64,000 nucleotides of DNA from Niveibacterium sp. 24ML (GCF_026586805.1 NZ_JAPFHA010000009.1:1-64000); one strand, 5' to 3'; counted from the stretch's first letter, positions 9,503 to 18,714 are shown. Program-made: numbers and translations. Notes: a model not told the origin generated them from the sequence alone.

Positions 9503-9529
9503 CTAGGGGTTTACCCGATAAACGCCTAG
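9503..9529. promoter_or_regulatory. Imperfect inverted repeat upstream of the amylase gene
   Basis: Two 11-base arms (CTAGGGGTTTA and TAAACGCCTAG) pair at 10 of 11 positions around CCCGA. It lies about 170 bases before the amylase start and could be a repressor or activator site. No family is assigned. Confidence 0.35.
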
Positions 9530-9700
9530 CCGCCCCTGATCACAACGAGCAATCCGCAGAAAATAGCAAATTTGGTCTAATCCGGTTTGGGGCGTGGTCT
9601 CAGAATGCGACCGGCATGTGTCCGTGTGCACCTGTCGCTCCCTCATTCACTCTGGTGCGGCCCCGTTTCATGCCGTGCCCGGGTTTCAACTGGAACTCGT

Positions 9701-12124
9701 ATGACCACTACGACTTTGGGTCGCCGCTGCGCGATCTGGCTTGCAATCGCGGGTGCCGGGCTGACGCTCGCGCCGGCCGCGTCAGCCGCCGACTGGAAAT
9801 CGGGCGTGCCACGCACCGCCTACGTTAACCTTTTTGAGTGGAACTGGTCGTCGGTGGCACGCGAGTGCGTGACCGAGCTGGGGCCCAAGGGCTATGCCGC
9901 GGTGCAGGTTTCCCCGCCGCAAGAGCATGTGAAAGGCACTGAGTGGTGGACCCGCTATCAGCCGGTGAGCTACAAGCTCGGCTCGCGTGGCGGCTCGCGC
10001 GAGCAGTTCCACGCCATGGTGCAGATCTGTAAGGCTGCCGGCGTTGATGTCTACGTGGATGCTGTCATCAACCACATGGCTACGCCGCCGGCGACGCCAG
10101 CGGTCGGCACCGCCGGTTCGACCTTCAGCAGCTACAACTTCCCCGCGGTTCCGTACACGGCATCGAGCTTCCATCCGAAGTGCACGATCGCGCCGTCGGA
10201 CTACGACGCTATCCGTTCGAACGTCACCCAGTGCGAGATGCCGGGCCTGCCGGACCTGGATACCTCGAACCCTGCCGTGCAGGATCGCATTGCGGCCTAC
10301 CTGAAAGACCTGCTCTCGATGGGCGTTGCCGGCTTCCGTATTGATGCCGCGAAGCACATCAAGCCTGAAGAACTTGCAGCCATCAAGGCCAAGGTTCCGG
10401 GCGATTACTTCTTCACGCAGGAAGTGATCAAGGACGGTTCGCTGTACAACTCGGGCGACATCAACCGCTACCCCGAAATCGGGACGGTGAACGAGTTCAG
10501 CTACGTCTACGCCATGAAGAACATGTTCATGAACCTTTACGGTTTTAACCTTTCGCGCATGCCTGAGGCGTTTGCGAACTGGGGCATGTTCCCGAGCAAC
10601 AAGGCGACCGTGTTCGTGAATAACCACGACACCGAGCGCAAGTACTGTGACAAGTACGCGCCCGGCGCAGCCTGCGATTCGATGAACGTCTTCAATGGCG
10701 ACAAGCTCTTCCTCGCCAACGTGTTCATGCTCGGCTACCCCTACGGTTACCCGCAGGTGATGTCTGGCTACAACTTCAATAGCCACGACATGGGCCCGGT
10801 GGGTCAGCCGTACAAGGGCTTCGAGCTGACGCCGTCGAACTGCTCCAGCGACCCGACGGCAGCCGGAAAGTGGGACTGCGTGCACCGTGACAGCCGCGTT
10901 GCGAACATGGTTGGCTTCCGCAACTACACGGCCGCTTCACCGTTGCTCAAGTGGGCTGCCGATGGCGAGAACCGCATCTCGTTCAGCCGCGGCAACAAGG
11001 GTTTTGTTGCGATCAACAACACCACCACCGTGTGGAACAAGACCTTTGCCACCAACCTGCCGGATGCCAAGTACTGCAACGTGGTGGCCAGCAGCAAGCC
11101 GGAAACCGGCTATTGCCCGGTGTCGGCGCAAGTGACCGTGGCCAATGGCCAGGCAACGCTCAGCATCCCGGCTAACAGCGCTGTTGCCTTGCACTTTGGT
11201 GCGATCGCGCAGAGCGGCGTGCTGAAGACCTTCCCGACCCGTGTGGCTGACCGCCTGAACGTGGCGCGCGGCCAGGTCGTGACCTCGAAGCCGGTGATCT
11301 ACTTCGACTTCAAGCCGGCGACCCTTGCCGTTGTCGATGGTCTGGTGAGCGTGAACGGCGCGGCCTTTACCGCCGGCCCGGTCACGATCAAGCCGGGTCA
11401 GTCGTTCAAGCTGCGTGCTACCGCACCGGTGACCGACCATACCGTCAAGCTGGTGAAGTTCAGTGTTGGCAGCGTCAGCAGTCAGTGGAAGGTCGCAACG
11501 GCTGGCACCGAGTGTGTCGAAGCCTACTGCCCGACGACGGCGCCGCTGGACTACACGCCGTCGAACATTGTCGGTGGCAAGCCGGTGACGCTGTACTACA
11601 TCGGCAACCTGGCGACGAGCGAGGCACTGACGGTGCGTTGGGGTTACTCGGGCTGGAACAACGTGACCGACACAGTGATGACCAAGCGCGGTGATGGCTT
11701 CTGGTCGGCCACCATCACGCCGCCGCCGAGTGCCAACGCGATCAACTTCGTCGTGACCGATGGCACTAACTGGGATAACAACAACGGCAGCAACTGGAAC
11801 CTCCCGGTGACGCCTGCGGTGGATAACTCAGTCACGATGACGTTCAAGGTCACCGCCGAAACGGCGTGGGGCGAGAGCGTCTACATCGTCGGCAACCGCC
11901 CTGAGATCGGTAACTGGAGCACCAACCCGGATACCTTCCGCCAGTGCAATGCCACCGCTTACCCGCAATGGACCTGCGTGATCAAGTTCCCGGAAAGCGG
12001 TGTCGGCATCGAGTACAAGTTCCAGAAGATCGGCAACGGCAACACCACCTGGGAAAACGGCGGCAACTACAGCCTCACGCTCCCGGCCGTGGCAACCGAG
12101 ATCGACAACGGCGCCTTCCGTTAA
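9701..12124 (+). CDS. Secreted GH13 alpha-amylase with CBM25-like and CBM20 starch-binding modules
   Basis: Extracellular endo-acting alpha-1,4-glucanase of 807 aa. The start at ATG 9701 gives a twin-Arg-like basic N-terminus and a signal peptide ending in ASA (about residue 27); the frame opens earlier but without such a signal. The GH13 barrel runs from about 35 to 400 with VSPPQEHV, DAVINHM, FRIDAAKH (nucleophile Asp215), TQEVI (acid/base Glu241) and NNHDTER (Asp310). The closest style is the chloride-dependent animal/marine-bacterial type. Then come the all-beta C domain, a CBM25-like module at about 620-710 (WGYSGWNN, TDGTNWDNNNG) and a CBM20 at about 712-807 (GNRPEIGNW, YKFQKI, WENGGN). 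It stands alone between an inverted repeat and a strong terminator. Confidence 0.95.
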   Translation: MTTTTLGRRCAIWLAIAGAGLTLAPAASAADWKSGVPRTAYVNLFEWNWSSVARECVTELGPKGYAAVQVSPPQEHVKGTEWWTRYQPVSYKLGSRGGSREQFHAMVQICKAAGVDVYVDAVINHMATPPATPAVGTAGSTFSSYNFPAVPYTASSFHPKCTIAPSDYDAIRSNVTQCEMPGLPDLDTSNPAVQDRIAAYLKDLLSMGVAGFRIDAAKHIKPEELAAIKAKVPGDYFFTQEVIKDGSLYNSGDINRYPEIGTVNEFSYVYAMKNMFMNLYGFNLSRMPEAFANWGMFPSNKATVFVNNHDTERKYCDKYAPGAACDSMNVFNGDKLFLANVFMLGYPYGYPQVMSGYNFNSHDMGPVGQPYKGFELTPSNCSSDPTAAGKWDCVHRDSRVANMVGFRNYTAASPLLKWAADGENRISFSRGNKGFVAINNTTTVWNKTFATNLPDAKYCNVVASSKPETGYCPVSAQVTVANGQATLSIPANSAVALHFGAIAQSGVLKTFPTRVADRLNVARGQVVTSKPVIYFDFKPATLAVVDGLVSVNGAAFTAGPVTIKPGQSFKLRATAPVTDHTVKLVKFSVGSVSSQWKVATAGTECVEAYCPTTAPLDYTPSNIVGGKPVTLYYIGNLATSEALTVRWGYSGWNNVTDTVMTKRGDGFWSATITPPPSANAINFVVTDGTNWDNNNGSNWNLPVTPAVDNSVTMTFKVTAETAWGESVYIVGNRPEIGNWSTNPDTFRQCNATAYPQWTCVIKFPESGVGIEYKFQKIGNGNTTWENGGNYSLTLPAVATEIDNGAFR

Positions 12125-12169
12125 TCGGTGACGCCAGCTCCGCGTTGCAATGACGCGGAGCAAAGAAAA

Positions 12170-12199
12170 GCCGCCCGGTTTGCGCCGGGCGGCTTTTTT
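12170..12199 (+). terminator. Rho-independent terminator after the amylase gene
   Basis: A perfect 9-bp stem (GCCGCCCGG with CCGGGCGGC) around a 6-base loop, followed by six T. Confidence 0.92.
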
Positions 12200-12274
12200 G
12201 TTTTGTAGCTGCCGTTATTCGGGCCGGGCTGTCCGAGCCGGATCCCGGTCGTGGCCGGCTGTGATGGGTAGGCC

Positions 12275-13216
12275 TCAGGTGGCGGTTTTCCAGCCCTTTG
12301 CGAGGAAGAGTTCGAGATAGTCGTCCGGCACGTAGAGGCGGTCTTCGGCGTTCTCGATGGTGTAGTACTTCTGCGGCGGCACCAGCAGGTGATCGGCCTT
12401 CGACAGATCGATCACCCAACGGTTCGGCGCTTTGCGCTGCGTTAGGTAGCGCAGCTCGAACGCCTGCAGGCGCAGCGGATCTTCGCTGTCGAATACGCCA
12501 ACGCCTGCTTCGCGGTTGGCGCGGAACCATTCGCGTGCCTGTTTGAGCCGCGCGTCGGTCTCGGCGATCCGCGCCTGGCTGCCCGGGATAGGCACGGCTT
12601 CGCGCAGCGCCCCCATGCGCCGCCACGGCGCCACATTCGGCCAGATGAAGTAGGGCAGCGCCAGGCCCTTGAGCATCATCCGGTGGTTGTAGGTGGGCGG
12701 GCGGTCATCCGAGGCTTCTTCCCGGTTGATCCAGCCCAGCAGGCGCCCATAGCCATCCATCACCTCACGAGAGAAGGTCACGTAGAAGCGGAAGTCCTCG
12801 GGCTCCAGGCCGGTCGTCGCCAGGTCTGAGGCGATCTCGCCTTCCAGGCCACGTTCTGCGGCTTCGGCATGCCGATGGTGGTTGGCGGCACAGCCGGGGC
12901 CGACACGTGCGGCGAGGTAGTCCCGCAGGCCCGGATCCAGCGCGATCGGCGGAAGATGTGATGCGAAGGGGTCACTGAGGAAGGCGTCCCATGCCGGGTG
13001 ATCGGTTGGCACAAACGCGCTCGATCCAGGAAGCGGCAGGCTGATTTCCGGGGTATCAACGCCGAGGAAGCGCACTGCGAGGTTGCCCAGCGGGCGCACC
13101 AGGATGGTGTCGCCATCGTGCACCAGCGTTCGAATACTGCCGATGCCTTTGCCATGGCCGCCAAGGCCGACATGGCCGACGGTGATGTTTCCGATTCGTT
13201 CGATTGCCTTGCTCAT
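12275..13216 (-). CDS. Thermonuclease (SNase)-fold protein
   Basis: A 313-aa protein with staphylococcal-nuclease signatures: VHDGDTILV (34-37 DGDT) and RFLGVDTPE (49-57), holding the Ca-binding Asp and catalytic Arg/Glu positions, and REVMDGYGRLLGWIN, the second conserved stretch. A large insert (about 58-130) separates the two parts, so it is longer than typical bacterial SNases (150-200 aa), and the C-terminal 120 residues are not recognised. No signal peptide is seen, which is unusual for a degradative nuclease. GGGAGG precedes the ATG. Function on DNA or RNA is inferred from the family only. Confidence 0.72.
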   Translation of the reverse strand: MSKAIERIGNITVGHVGLGGHGKGIGSIRTLVHDGDTILVRPLGNLAVRFLGVDTPEISLPLPGSSAFVPTDHPAWDAFLSDPFASHLPPIALDPGLRDYLAARVGPGCAANHHRHAEAAERGLEGEIASDLATTGLEPEDFRFYVTFSREVMDGYGRLLGWINREEASDDRPPTYNHRMMLKGLALPYFIWPNVAPWRRMGALREAVPIPGSQARIAETDARLKQAREWFRANREAGVGVFDSEDPLRLQAFELRYLTQRKAPNRWVIDLSKADHLLVPPQKYYTIENAEDRLYVPDDYLELFLAKGWKTAT

Positions 13217-13434
13217 GTATGTCCTCCCGCGGTCTGGCGCAGATCCTGGTAGCCGACAAGCCTAGCGACAGGATCCTGCTTTCGCCTGTTCTGGATCAAG
13301 CGCTGGAGCATGCGGCACGAATGCGGCATGCTTTGCGTATGAGTGGAAGGGGGCGCCGCCCGAGCCGGTGGGCCGCTGCGGCGCACGCGACCTGGCCTTG
13401 CTGCAGGTCTGATCAGTAATTTCCGGAGGAAACG

Positions 13435-14655
13435 ATGCGCAGTTCGATGCGAAACGCGTTTGCAGGGGTTTGGCTGGGTTTGTTGGGTGGCGCGGCGCTG
13501 GCCGATCAACCCTCGGTGAGGGTTTGTGCCAATGCGCAGTTCGAGCCGCCCTGCGCAAGGCTGAGCAAGACCTTCCGTGATCTCTCGGAACTGGGTATGG
13601 CCAATGCCATTTCCAGCTTCGCAGTCGAATCGGGCGCCTGGATGATGTGCACGCGGCGCGATTTCAAGGGCGTGTGCCATGTGTTTGAGGGCAGCGAGCA
13701 CAACCTGTCCGGCACACCTTTCCAGGACAGCATTGTCAGCCTGCGGCCGGTGGGCGGCTGGCATGACACAGACTCGGCTGGTGGCGGCCGGGGCGATGGT
13801 GTGGCCGAGCTGTTCGAAGATGCGGGCTTTGGCGGCGCCCGCTTGACCGTGATTGATGCCGCGCCTGATTTGCAGCGTATGGGCTTCAACGACCGCGTCT
13901 CGTCGATGCGGATTCACGGCGGACGCTGGCAGGCGTGCTCGGACGCAGGGTTTCGCGGCCGTTGCATCGAGATCAGCAGCAGCATCGGCAACTTCCAGAA
14001 CCTGGGCTTCAACGATCAGGTGTCATCGCTCCGGCGAATTGATCTCGGTGGCCAGGATGGCGGGTATCAGGACGAAGACGGCGATGTGGCGCTGCTCTAC
14101 GAAGACGCCAACTATGCTGGCCGTCAGATTTCGGTGACCGAATCGTCGCGCGACTTGAGCCGCTGGGGCTTCAACGACCGCGTTTCGTCCGTTCGCCTCA
14201 AGGGCGGGCGTTGGCAGGCCTGTACCGATGCCGATTTCGGCGGCCGCTGCGTGATTCTCACCGGGAGCGTGGGCAATTTCGCGGCGCTTGGCGTCAATGA
14301 TCAGGTGTCGTCGATCCGGCGGCTTCATGACGGCGGCGGTAATGCGTGGGGCGGCAACGGTGGCGGCTGGAGCCAGCAGGAGGGCGGCTTCGACGATACG
14401 CCGCAGGACGCGGTGGTGCTTTACGCGGATGCCGACTATCGTGGCCGCCAGATCCGGGTGCGCGGGGCGGTCCAGGATCTGGCGCGGCTGGGATTCAACG
14501 ATCAGGTTTCCTCGATCCGGGTATCGAGCGGGCGCTGGGAGGTCTGCTCGGATGCCGGCTTCAAGGGCCGTTGCGAAACGATTTATGGCAGCGTTTCAAA
14601 CTTTGACCGGCGCGGCATGAACGACGAGATCTCGTCGATTCGCCAACTGCGCTAG
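13435..14655 (+). CDS. Secreted protein with four beta/gamma-crystallin domains
   Basis: A 406-aa exported protein (signal peptide to about residue 23, ALA) made almost wholly of beta/gamma-crystallin Greek-key motifs. Domains lie at about 24-103 (diverged), 121-203, 217-300 and 325-406. The last three each carry two copies of the Ca-binding signature N-D-x-x-S-S (NDRVSS, NDQVSS, NDEISS), alternating with phrases such as LYEDANYAGRQ and GRWQACSDAGFRGRC. Such proteins bind Ca and are stable; the biological role is unknown. A Gly/Trp-rich linker at about 302-322 separates domains 3 and 4. GGAGG 6 bases before the ATG is a strong ribosome site. Divergent from the SNase-fold gene. Confidence 0.9.
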   Translation: MRSSMRNAFAGVWLGLLGGAALADQPSVRVCANAQFEPPCARLSKTFRDLSELGMANAISSFAVESGAWMMCTRRDFKGVCHVFEGSEHNLSGTPFQDSIVSLRPVGGWHDTDSAGGGRGDGVAELFEDAGFGGARLTVIDAAPDLQRMGFNDRVSSMRIHGGRWQACSDAGFRGRCIEISSSIGNFQNLGFNDQVSSLRRIDLGGQDGGYQDEDGDVALLYEDANYAGRQISVTESSRDLSRWGFNDRVSSVRLKGGRWQACTDADFGGRCVILTGSVGNFAALGVNDQVSSIRRLHDGGGNAWGGNGGGWSQQEGGFDDTPQDAVVLYADADYRGRQIRVRGAVQDLARLGFNDQVSSIRVSSGRWEVCSDAGFKGRCETIYGSVSNFDRRGMNDEISSIRQLR

Positions 14656-14661
14656 CGCACG

Positions 14662-14682
14662 GTGGCCCGGCGTGCCGGGCCC
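14662..14682. terminator. Hairpin between convergent genes
   Basis: A perfect GC-rich stem (GGCCCGGC with GCCGGGCC, 14664-14681) between the convergent crystallin and DUF3047 genes. There is no T tract, so termination activity is uncertain. Confidence 0.4.
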
Positions 14683-14692
14683 CGCGGGCTGT

Positions 14693-15388
14693 TCAGTGGG
14701 CGGCGAAACTGATGTCGCCGTACCACGCATCAACCGTTTCGCCGGTGTTGTCGGTGTCGGTCATGACGCCATAGCCCGTCAGCTCAGGGGCTGCTTCACC
14801 AAAGCAGCGGCGGTAGTCGGCGGCCCAATTGACGCTGACGTTTTGCCAGCGGCCGCCCGGGCCGTTTGCCGCAACGATCATCTTGACCCGCGAGGTATGC
14901 GGGTTATCGATGACCGTACCGACCGGATCGCGCGCCGACCAGATGTACATCAGGGTTGCGTAGGCCATCGTGCGTCCGGCGTATTGGCTGCCAATCGCGA
15001 GCGCCGCCTGGTCCAGCAGGCTCAGCTCATGGCGATCGCCCTCGAAGGTCAGCACGATCCGCGCGGCCGCGTCTTCGCGGCTGCCATCGCGGTTGTCGGC
15101 CGTCTCCAGCGGTGCGGAGATTTTCCAGCGCCAGCGAAGTGTCGGGCGCTTGCGCCAGTCAGGTGGCGCGGCGTGCGCGAGCGCCAGGGCCGATGCCGCG
15201 GCGTGGGCATGCAGGACGAGTCGCCCGGAGTCCTGTTCGGCGCTGTACTCGGTGGGGCGTTTGTGCTCGCTCAGTGCGATCCGGTGCCAGTCCGGCGGCA
15301 CATTGCCGGCGTCGCTGGCGATGCTGGCATGCGCGCTGTCGAGCGCAAGCAGTACAAGCACAGTGCTCAGGGTGGTTCGAGTGTTCAA
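14693..15388 (-). CDS. DUF3047 family exported protein
   Basis: A protein of about 231 aa. After a short signal-like segment (RTTLSTVLVLLALDSAHA) it has the pattern of DUF3047: SALALAHAAPPDWRKRPTLRWRWKI, DAAARIVLTFEGD, LMYIWSARDPVGTVIDNPHTSRVKMIVAANG and the C-terminal DTDNTGETVDAWYGDISF. The function of the family is unknown. The start is uncertain: TTG 15388 gives a short leader fitting a signal peptide, while the frame runs back to ATG 15463 across the terminator of the aldehyde dehydrogenase gene, which I consider unlikely. Confidence 0.75.
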   Translation of the reverse strand: MNTRTTLSTVLVLLALDSAHASIASDAGNVPPDWHRIALSEHKRPTEYSAEQDSGRLVLHAHAAASALALAHAAPPDWRKRPTLRWRWKISAPLETADNRDGSREDAAARIVLTFEGDRHELSLLDQAALAIGSQYAGRTMAYATLMYIWSARDPVGTVIDNPHTSRVKMIVAANGPGGRWQNVSVNWAADYRRCFGEAAPELTGYGVMTDTDNTGETVDAWYGDISFAAH

Positions 15389-15427
15389 CGGGGCGTCGCT
15401 CGCTTTCAGGACTTCCCAGCGTAGACG

Positions 15428-15455
15428 AAAAAGGGGCCGCCAACCGGGCGACCCC
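15428..15455 (-). terminator. Rho-independent terminator after the aldehyde dehydrogenase gene
   Basis: Read on the minus strand, a 9-bp stem (GGGGTCGCC with GGCGGCCCC, one G-T pair) and 5-base loop are followed by TTTTT. Confidence 0.8.
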
Positions 15456-15487
15456 AAAACCACATGACTCTTGAACCTGCTGGCAGC

Positions 15488-17041
15488 CTACACGTCGAAG
15501 CGGATGCCCTGCGCCAGCGGCAGGCTGTCGCCATAGTTGATCGTGTTGGTGGTGCGGCGCATGTAGGCCTTCCAGGCGTCTGAGCCGGACTCCCGGCCGC
15601 CACCAGTCTCCTTCTCGCCCCCGAAGGCGCCGCCGATTTCGGCGCCGGACGTGCCGATGTTGACGTTGGCGATGCCGCAGTCCGAACCGGCTGCTGCCAG
15701 GAAGCGTTCGGCTTCCTGCATGCGTTCGGTGAAGATTGCCGAGGAGAGCCCTTGCGGGACTTCGTTGTTGAGCGCGATCGCCTCGTCCAGTTCGCGATAG
15801 GTGGTCACGTACAGAATCGGGGCGAAGGTTTCATGGCACACCACCGGCAGGTTGCCGGCGACTTCGACAATCGCCGGTTGCACATAAAAGCCGCCCGCCG
15901 GCACGTTGTCGTTGATCCGTTTGCCGCCGTAGACGATGCGCGCGCCCTGGGTCTTGGCGTCGTCCAGCGCAAGTTGCATCGCTTCGAATGCCGCAGCATC
16001 AATCAGGGGGCCGACCAGTGTGCCGGGCACGCGCGGGTCGCCCACCGGCAGGCTTTCGTATGCGCTGATCAGCTTGGGCATGAGCACCGGCAGCACCGAT
16101 TCGTGCACGATCAGGCGCCGCAGGCTGGTGCAGCGCTGGCCTGCGGTGCCGGCCGCGGCGAAGACAATCGCACGCAAGGCCAGATCGAGCCTGGCGCTGG
16201 GCGTGACGATCATCGCGTTGTTGCCACCCAGTTCAAGCAGGCTGCGACCCAGGCGCGCGCCCACCGTGGCGGCTACCCGCTTGCCCATGCGCACCGATCC
16301 GGTGGCCGACACCAGCGGCACGCGCCGGTCGCTCGCGATGGCCTCGCCCACCTCTGCTTCGCCAACCACCAGTTGCGAGAGGCCGACTGGCGCTTCGTCC
16401 AGCGTTGCGATGGCCTGGCCCACCAGGGTTTGCACGGCCAGCGCGCAAAGCGGCGTTTTTTCCGATGGCTTCCAGATCACCGAATCGCCGCATACGAAGG
16501 CGAGCATGGCGTTCCACGCCCAGACGGCCACCGGGAAGTTGAAGGCGCTGATCACGCCCACCGGGCCCAGCGGCAGCCATTGCTCCATCATCCGGTGGTC
16601 GGGGCGCTCGCTTGCAATGGTGAGGCCATGCAACTGGCGCGAGAGGCCCACTGCGAACTCGCAGATGTCGATCCACTCCTGCACTTCGCCTTCGGCTTCG
16701 GCCGGGATCTTGCCGGCTTCAAGCGTGATGATGCGGGCCAGCTCACGCTTGTGCTGACGCACCGCTTCGCCGATGCGCCGCACCAGTTCGCCCCGGCGCG
16801 GCGCCGGTACCGTGCGCCAGGCGCGGAAGGCCGCTTCGGCGCGCTCGATCGCTTCGGCCGCCAGTGCAGGGGTGGCAAGCAACTGCGTGCCAAGCGGAGC
16901 GGCATCGAGCGGGCTCTTCAGCAGGCGGCTTGCGCCGCCCTCGGGGAAGCGCGCTTCGCCGTCGATGATTGCGGCCGGGTAGGTAGACCCGCGCACCGGC
17001 GGGTGAAGGCCGGCGAGTACCGGCAGGGTGTTTTCAGTCAT
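15488..17041 (-). CDS. Aldehyde dehydrogenase, ALDH7 (alpha-aminoadipic semialdehyde dehydrogenase) type
   Basis: NAD-dependent aldehyde dehydrogenase, 517 aa. The N-terminal style and FNFPVAVWAWNAMLAFVCGDSVIWKPSEKTP are typical of the ALDH7 group, which oxidises alpha-aminoadipic semialdehyde to alpha-aminoadipate in lysine breakdown. The catalytic Glu is in LLELGGNNAMIV and the catalytic Cys in GTAGQRCTSLRR; GGAFGGEKETGGGRESG closes the active site. The frame extends upstream into the neighbour, but ATG 17041 gives the family length and sits 10 bases after the stop of the saccharopine-dehydrogenase-type gene. The two genes form an operon ending in a terminator. Confidence 0.92.
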   Translation of the reverse strand: MTENTLPVLAGLHPPVRGSTYPAAIIDGEARFPEGGASRLLKSPLDAAPLGTQLLATPALAAEAIERAEAAFRAWRTVPAPRRGELVRRIGEAVRQHKRELARIITLEAGKIPAEAEGEVQEWIDICEFAVGLSRQLHGLTIASERPDHRMMEQWLPLGPVGVISAFNFPVAVWAWNAMLAFVCGDSVIWKPSEKTPLCALAVQTLVGQAIATLDEAPVGLSQLVVGEAEVGEAIASDRRVPLVSATGSVRMGKRVAATVGARLGRSLLELGGNNAMIVTPSARLDLALRAIVFAAAGTAGQRCTSLRRLIVHESVLPVLMPKLISAYESLPVGDPRVPGTLVGPLIDAAAFEAMQLALDDAKTQGARIVYGGKRINDNVPAGGFYVQPAIVEVAGNLPVVCHETFAPILYVTTYRELDEAIALNNEVPQGLSSAIFTERMQEAERFLAAAGSDCGIANVNIGTSGAEIGGAFGGEKETGGGRESGSDAWKAYMRRTTNTINYGDSLPLAQGIRFDV

Positions 17042-17051
17042 TGCTGCAGCC

Positions 17052-18173
17052 TCAAAGCGTGACGCGTTCCGCGTGATGCGATTCCGTCGAGTAGTAGCGG
17101 CCAAACCGGTTGGCGAGGAAGTGTTCCAGGTCCACCGATTCCTGCCGCACGAATCCCTTGTTCGGCAGCCGCCCTTCGCGGTGCAGATCCACCGCCGCGC
17201 AGGCGCCGGCGGCGGTGGTGAGCTGGATCGAACTCCAAGCTTCGCCGAACAGATTCTGATGGTAGATCTTCCGGGCATCGGTTTCCTGCCAGTAGTGCCC
17301 GTCTTTCCAGCCGGATACCGCGCAATAGACGAGTACGACGTCTTGCTTGGTGATCGGCAGCGCCGACTCCATGATCTCGCGCAACTGGTGGCGGCGCTCG
17401 GTGGTGTGGCCCATCTTCAGGCCGTTGATCAGGAAGTCCATCAGGTATTGGTGGCCGGGGTAGCGCACGGTCTTGTAGTTGAGGTCGTTGATCCGGCCGG
17501 CCAGTGTTTCGCATAGCGTACCCAGCCCGCCCGAAGTGTTGAAGGCCTCGTATTCAAGGCCGTCGAGCGAGAATCGCTCAAGCCCTTCGAGCGCCAGCAC
17601 TTCGAGCTGACGCCCCTTGTGGATCACCTCACAGGGATTGCAGTACTCGTTGATGACCCCGTCGGTAGACCAGGTCAGGTTGTACTTCATGTGGTTGTGC
17701 GGGTATTGGGGCAGGGCGCCGACCCGCATCTTGATGCTGTCGAGTCGGTCGAAACGGCGACTCATTGCATGCGCGAGGATGCCGATGAAACCCGGCGCCA
17801 GTCCGCACTGGGGCATGAAGATTTGCCCATCACGTGCTTGCGCCGAGTATTCGCGAACCTTGCGTGTGGTCTCCACGTCTTCGGTCAGGTCGAAATAGGA
17901 CACGCCCGCGTCCAGCGCGGCTTGCGCAATGGCCGGGTTCACATCGAAGGAGCAGGCCGAAAACACCGCGCGCTGGCCATCGAGTGCCAGCCTGAGCTGC
18001 TCGGCTTCGCTCAAATCGATTTCACGGGTCGCGACTCGCAGTTGCTTTTCCAGTCTGGCAAGCGCGGCCGGGTCCTTGTCGGCGACGGTAACCCGGTAGT
18101 CACCGCTCTGGTGGAGCAGCTTGGCAATGGATGCGCCGATCTTGCCGGCGCCAAGAATCAGGATCGGATACAT
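17052..18173 (-). CDS. Saccharopine dehydrogenase-family enzyme (saccharopine or lysine 6-dehydrogenase)
   Basis: A 373-aa NAD(P)-dependent oxidoreductase. ILGAGKIGASIAKLL at the N-terminus is a Rossmann nucleotide-binding loop; SYFDLTEDV, MPQCGLAPGFIGILAHAM and the C-terminal substrate region match the saccharopine dehydrogenase family. Paired with an ALDH7-type enzyme, it probably makes alpha-aminoadipic semialdehyde from saccharopine or directly from lysine (lysine 6-dehydrogenase has the same fold and length). No lysine-ketoglutarate reductase gene is adjacent, which favours the second option slightly. GAGAGAG lies upstream of the ATG. First gene of the operon. Confidence 0.85.
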   Translation of the reverse strand: MYPILILGAGKIGASIAKLLHQSGDYRVTVADKDPAALARLEKQLRVATREIDLSEAEQLRLALDGQRAVFSACSFDVNPAIAQAALDAGVSYFDLTEDVETTRKVREYSAQARDGQIFMPQCGLAPGFIGILAHAMSRRFDRLDSIKMRVGALPQYPHNHMKYNLTWSTDGVINEYCNPCEVIHKGRQLEVLALEGLERFSLDGLEYEAFNTSGGLGTLCETLAGRINDLNYKTVRYPGHQYLMDFLINGLKMGHTTERRHQLREIMESALPITKQDVVLVYCAVSGWKDGHYWQETDARKIYHQNLFGEAWSSIQLTTAAGACAAVDLHREGRLPNKGFVRQESVDLEHFLANRFGRYYSTESHHAERVTL

Positions 18174-18714
18174 GACGGGTCTCTCTCACCGTTGTGGGTT
18201 GGAGGTGCGCCGCTTTCATAGCGGTCGTTAGTGACTGGGCCGACCGGTTGTGCCGATGGCCAGCGGGTTGCGTGTCGAGCTGGGTAGAAACGGATACGGA
18301 ATGCGTGTGCGCGCGGTCCTGCCGGGTCGGCAAGTGCGACACATCACATGAGCGGGGGGCTGATACAGGTGGGCACAAGAAAGCGGGGCGGACGCACCGT
18401 CGGGAATCCCCTTGGGTGTGCTCAAGACCAACATGCGCAATTTGACACTGCCACGAACCACTCGCATTCCCCCCAGAAGCGAAGTGGCTTCACCCCGAGG
18501 AGAGGCGAAGCGGGGGGATTGGCTCCCCCTCATGTTGGCCGCGAGCACCAGGCAAGCCGTGGTGTGCGTCCGCTCCCCAGTCATCGCCATGCGTCGACGA
18601 CCAGAGATCGCATTAGAGACGCAGCCGGCCAGGGCGGCTTGCCGCGCTGCGGCGGGAGTTGTCAAAAACGTGACGCCCGTCGTGGCCAACGACGGGGTCG
18701 CGATTCAGCCGGAA
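18174..18714. other. Intergenic region without a convincing gene
   Basis: 541 bases. Short GC-rich inverted segments around 18470-18520 (for example GAAGC-N6-GCTTC) may be REP-like. The bases 18676-18696 form a hairpin that may end the CigR-like gene. The open frames here lack family features and ribosome sites. Confidence 0.5.
18665..18696 (-). terminator. Probable terminator after the CigR-like gene
   Basis: An 8-bp stem (18676-18683 with 18689-18696) and 5-base loop. On the minus strand a TTTTT run follows after about 7 bases, so it is a weaker terminator. Confidence 0.45.
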
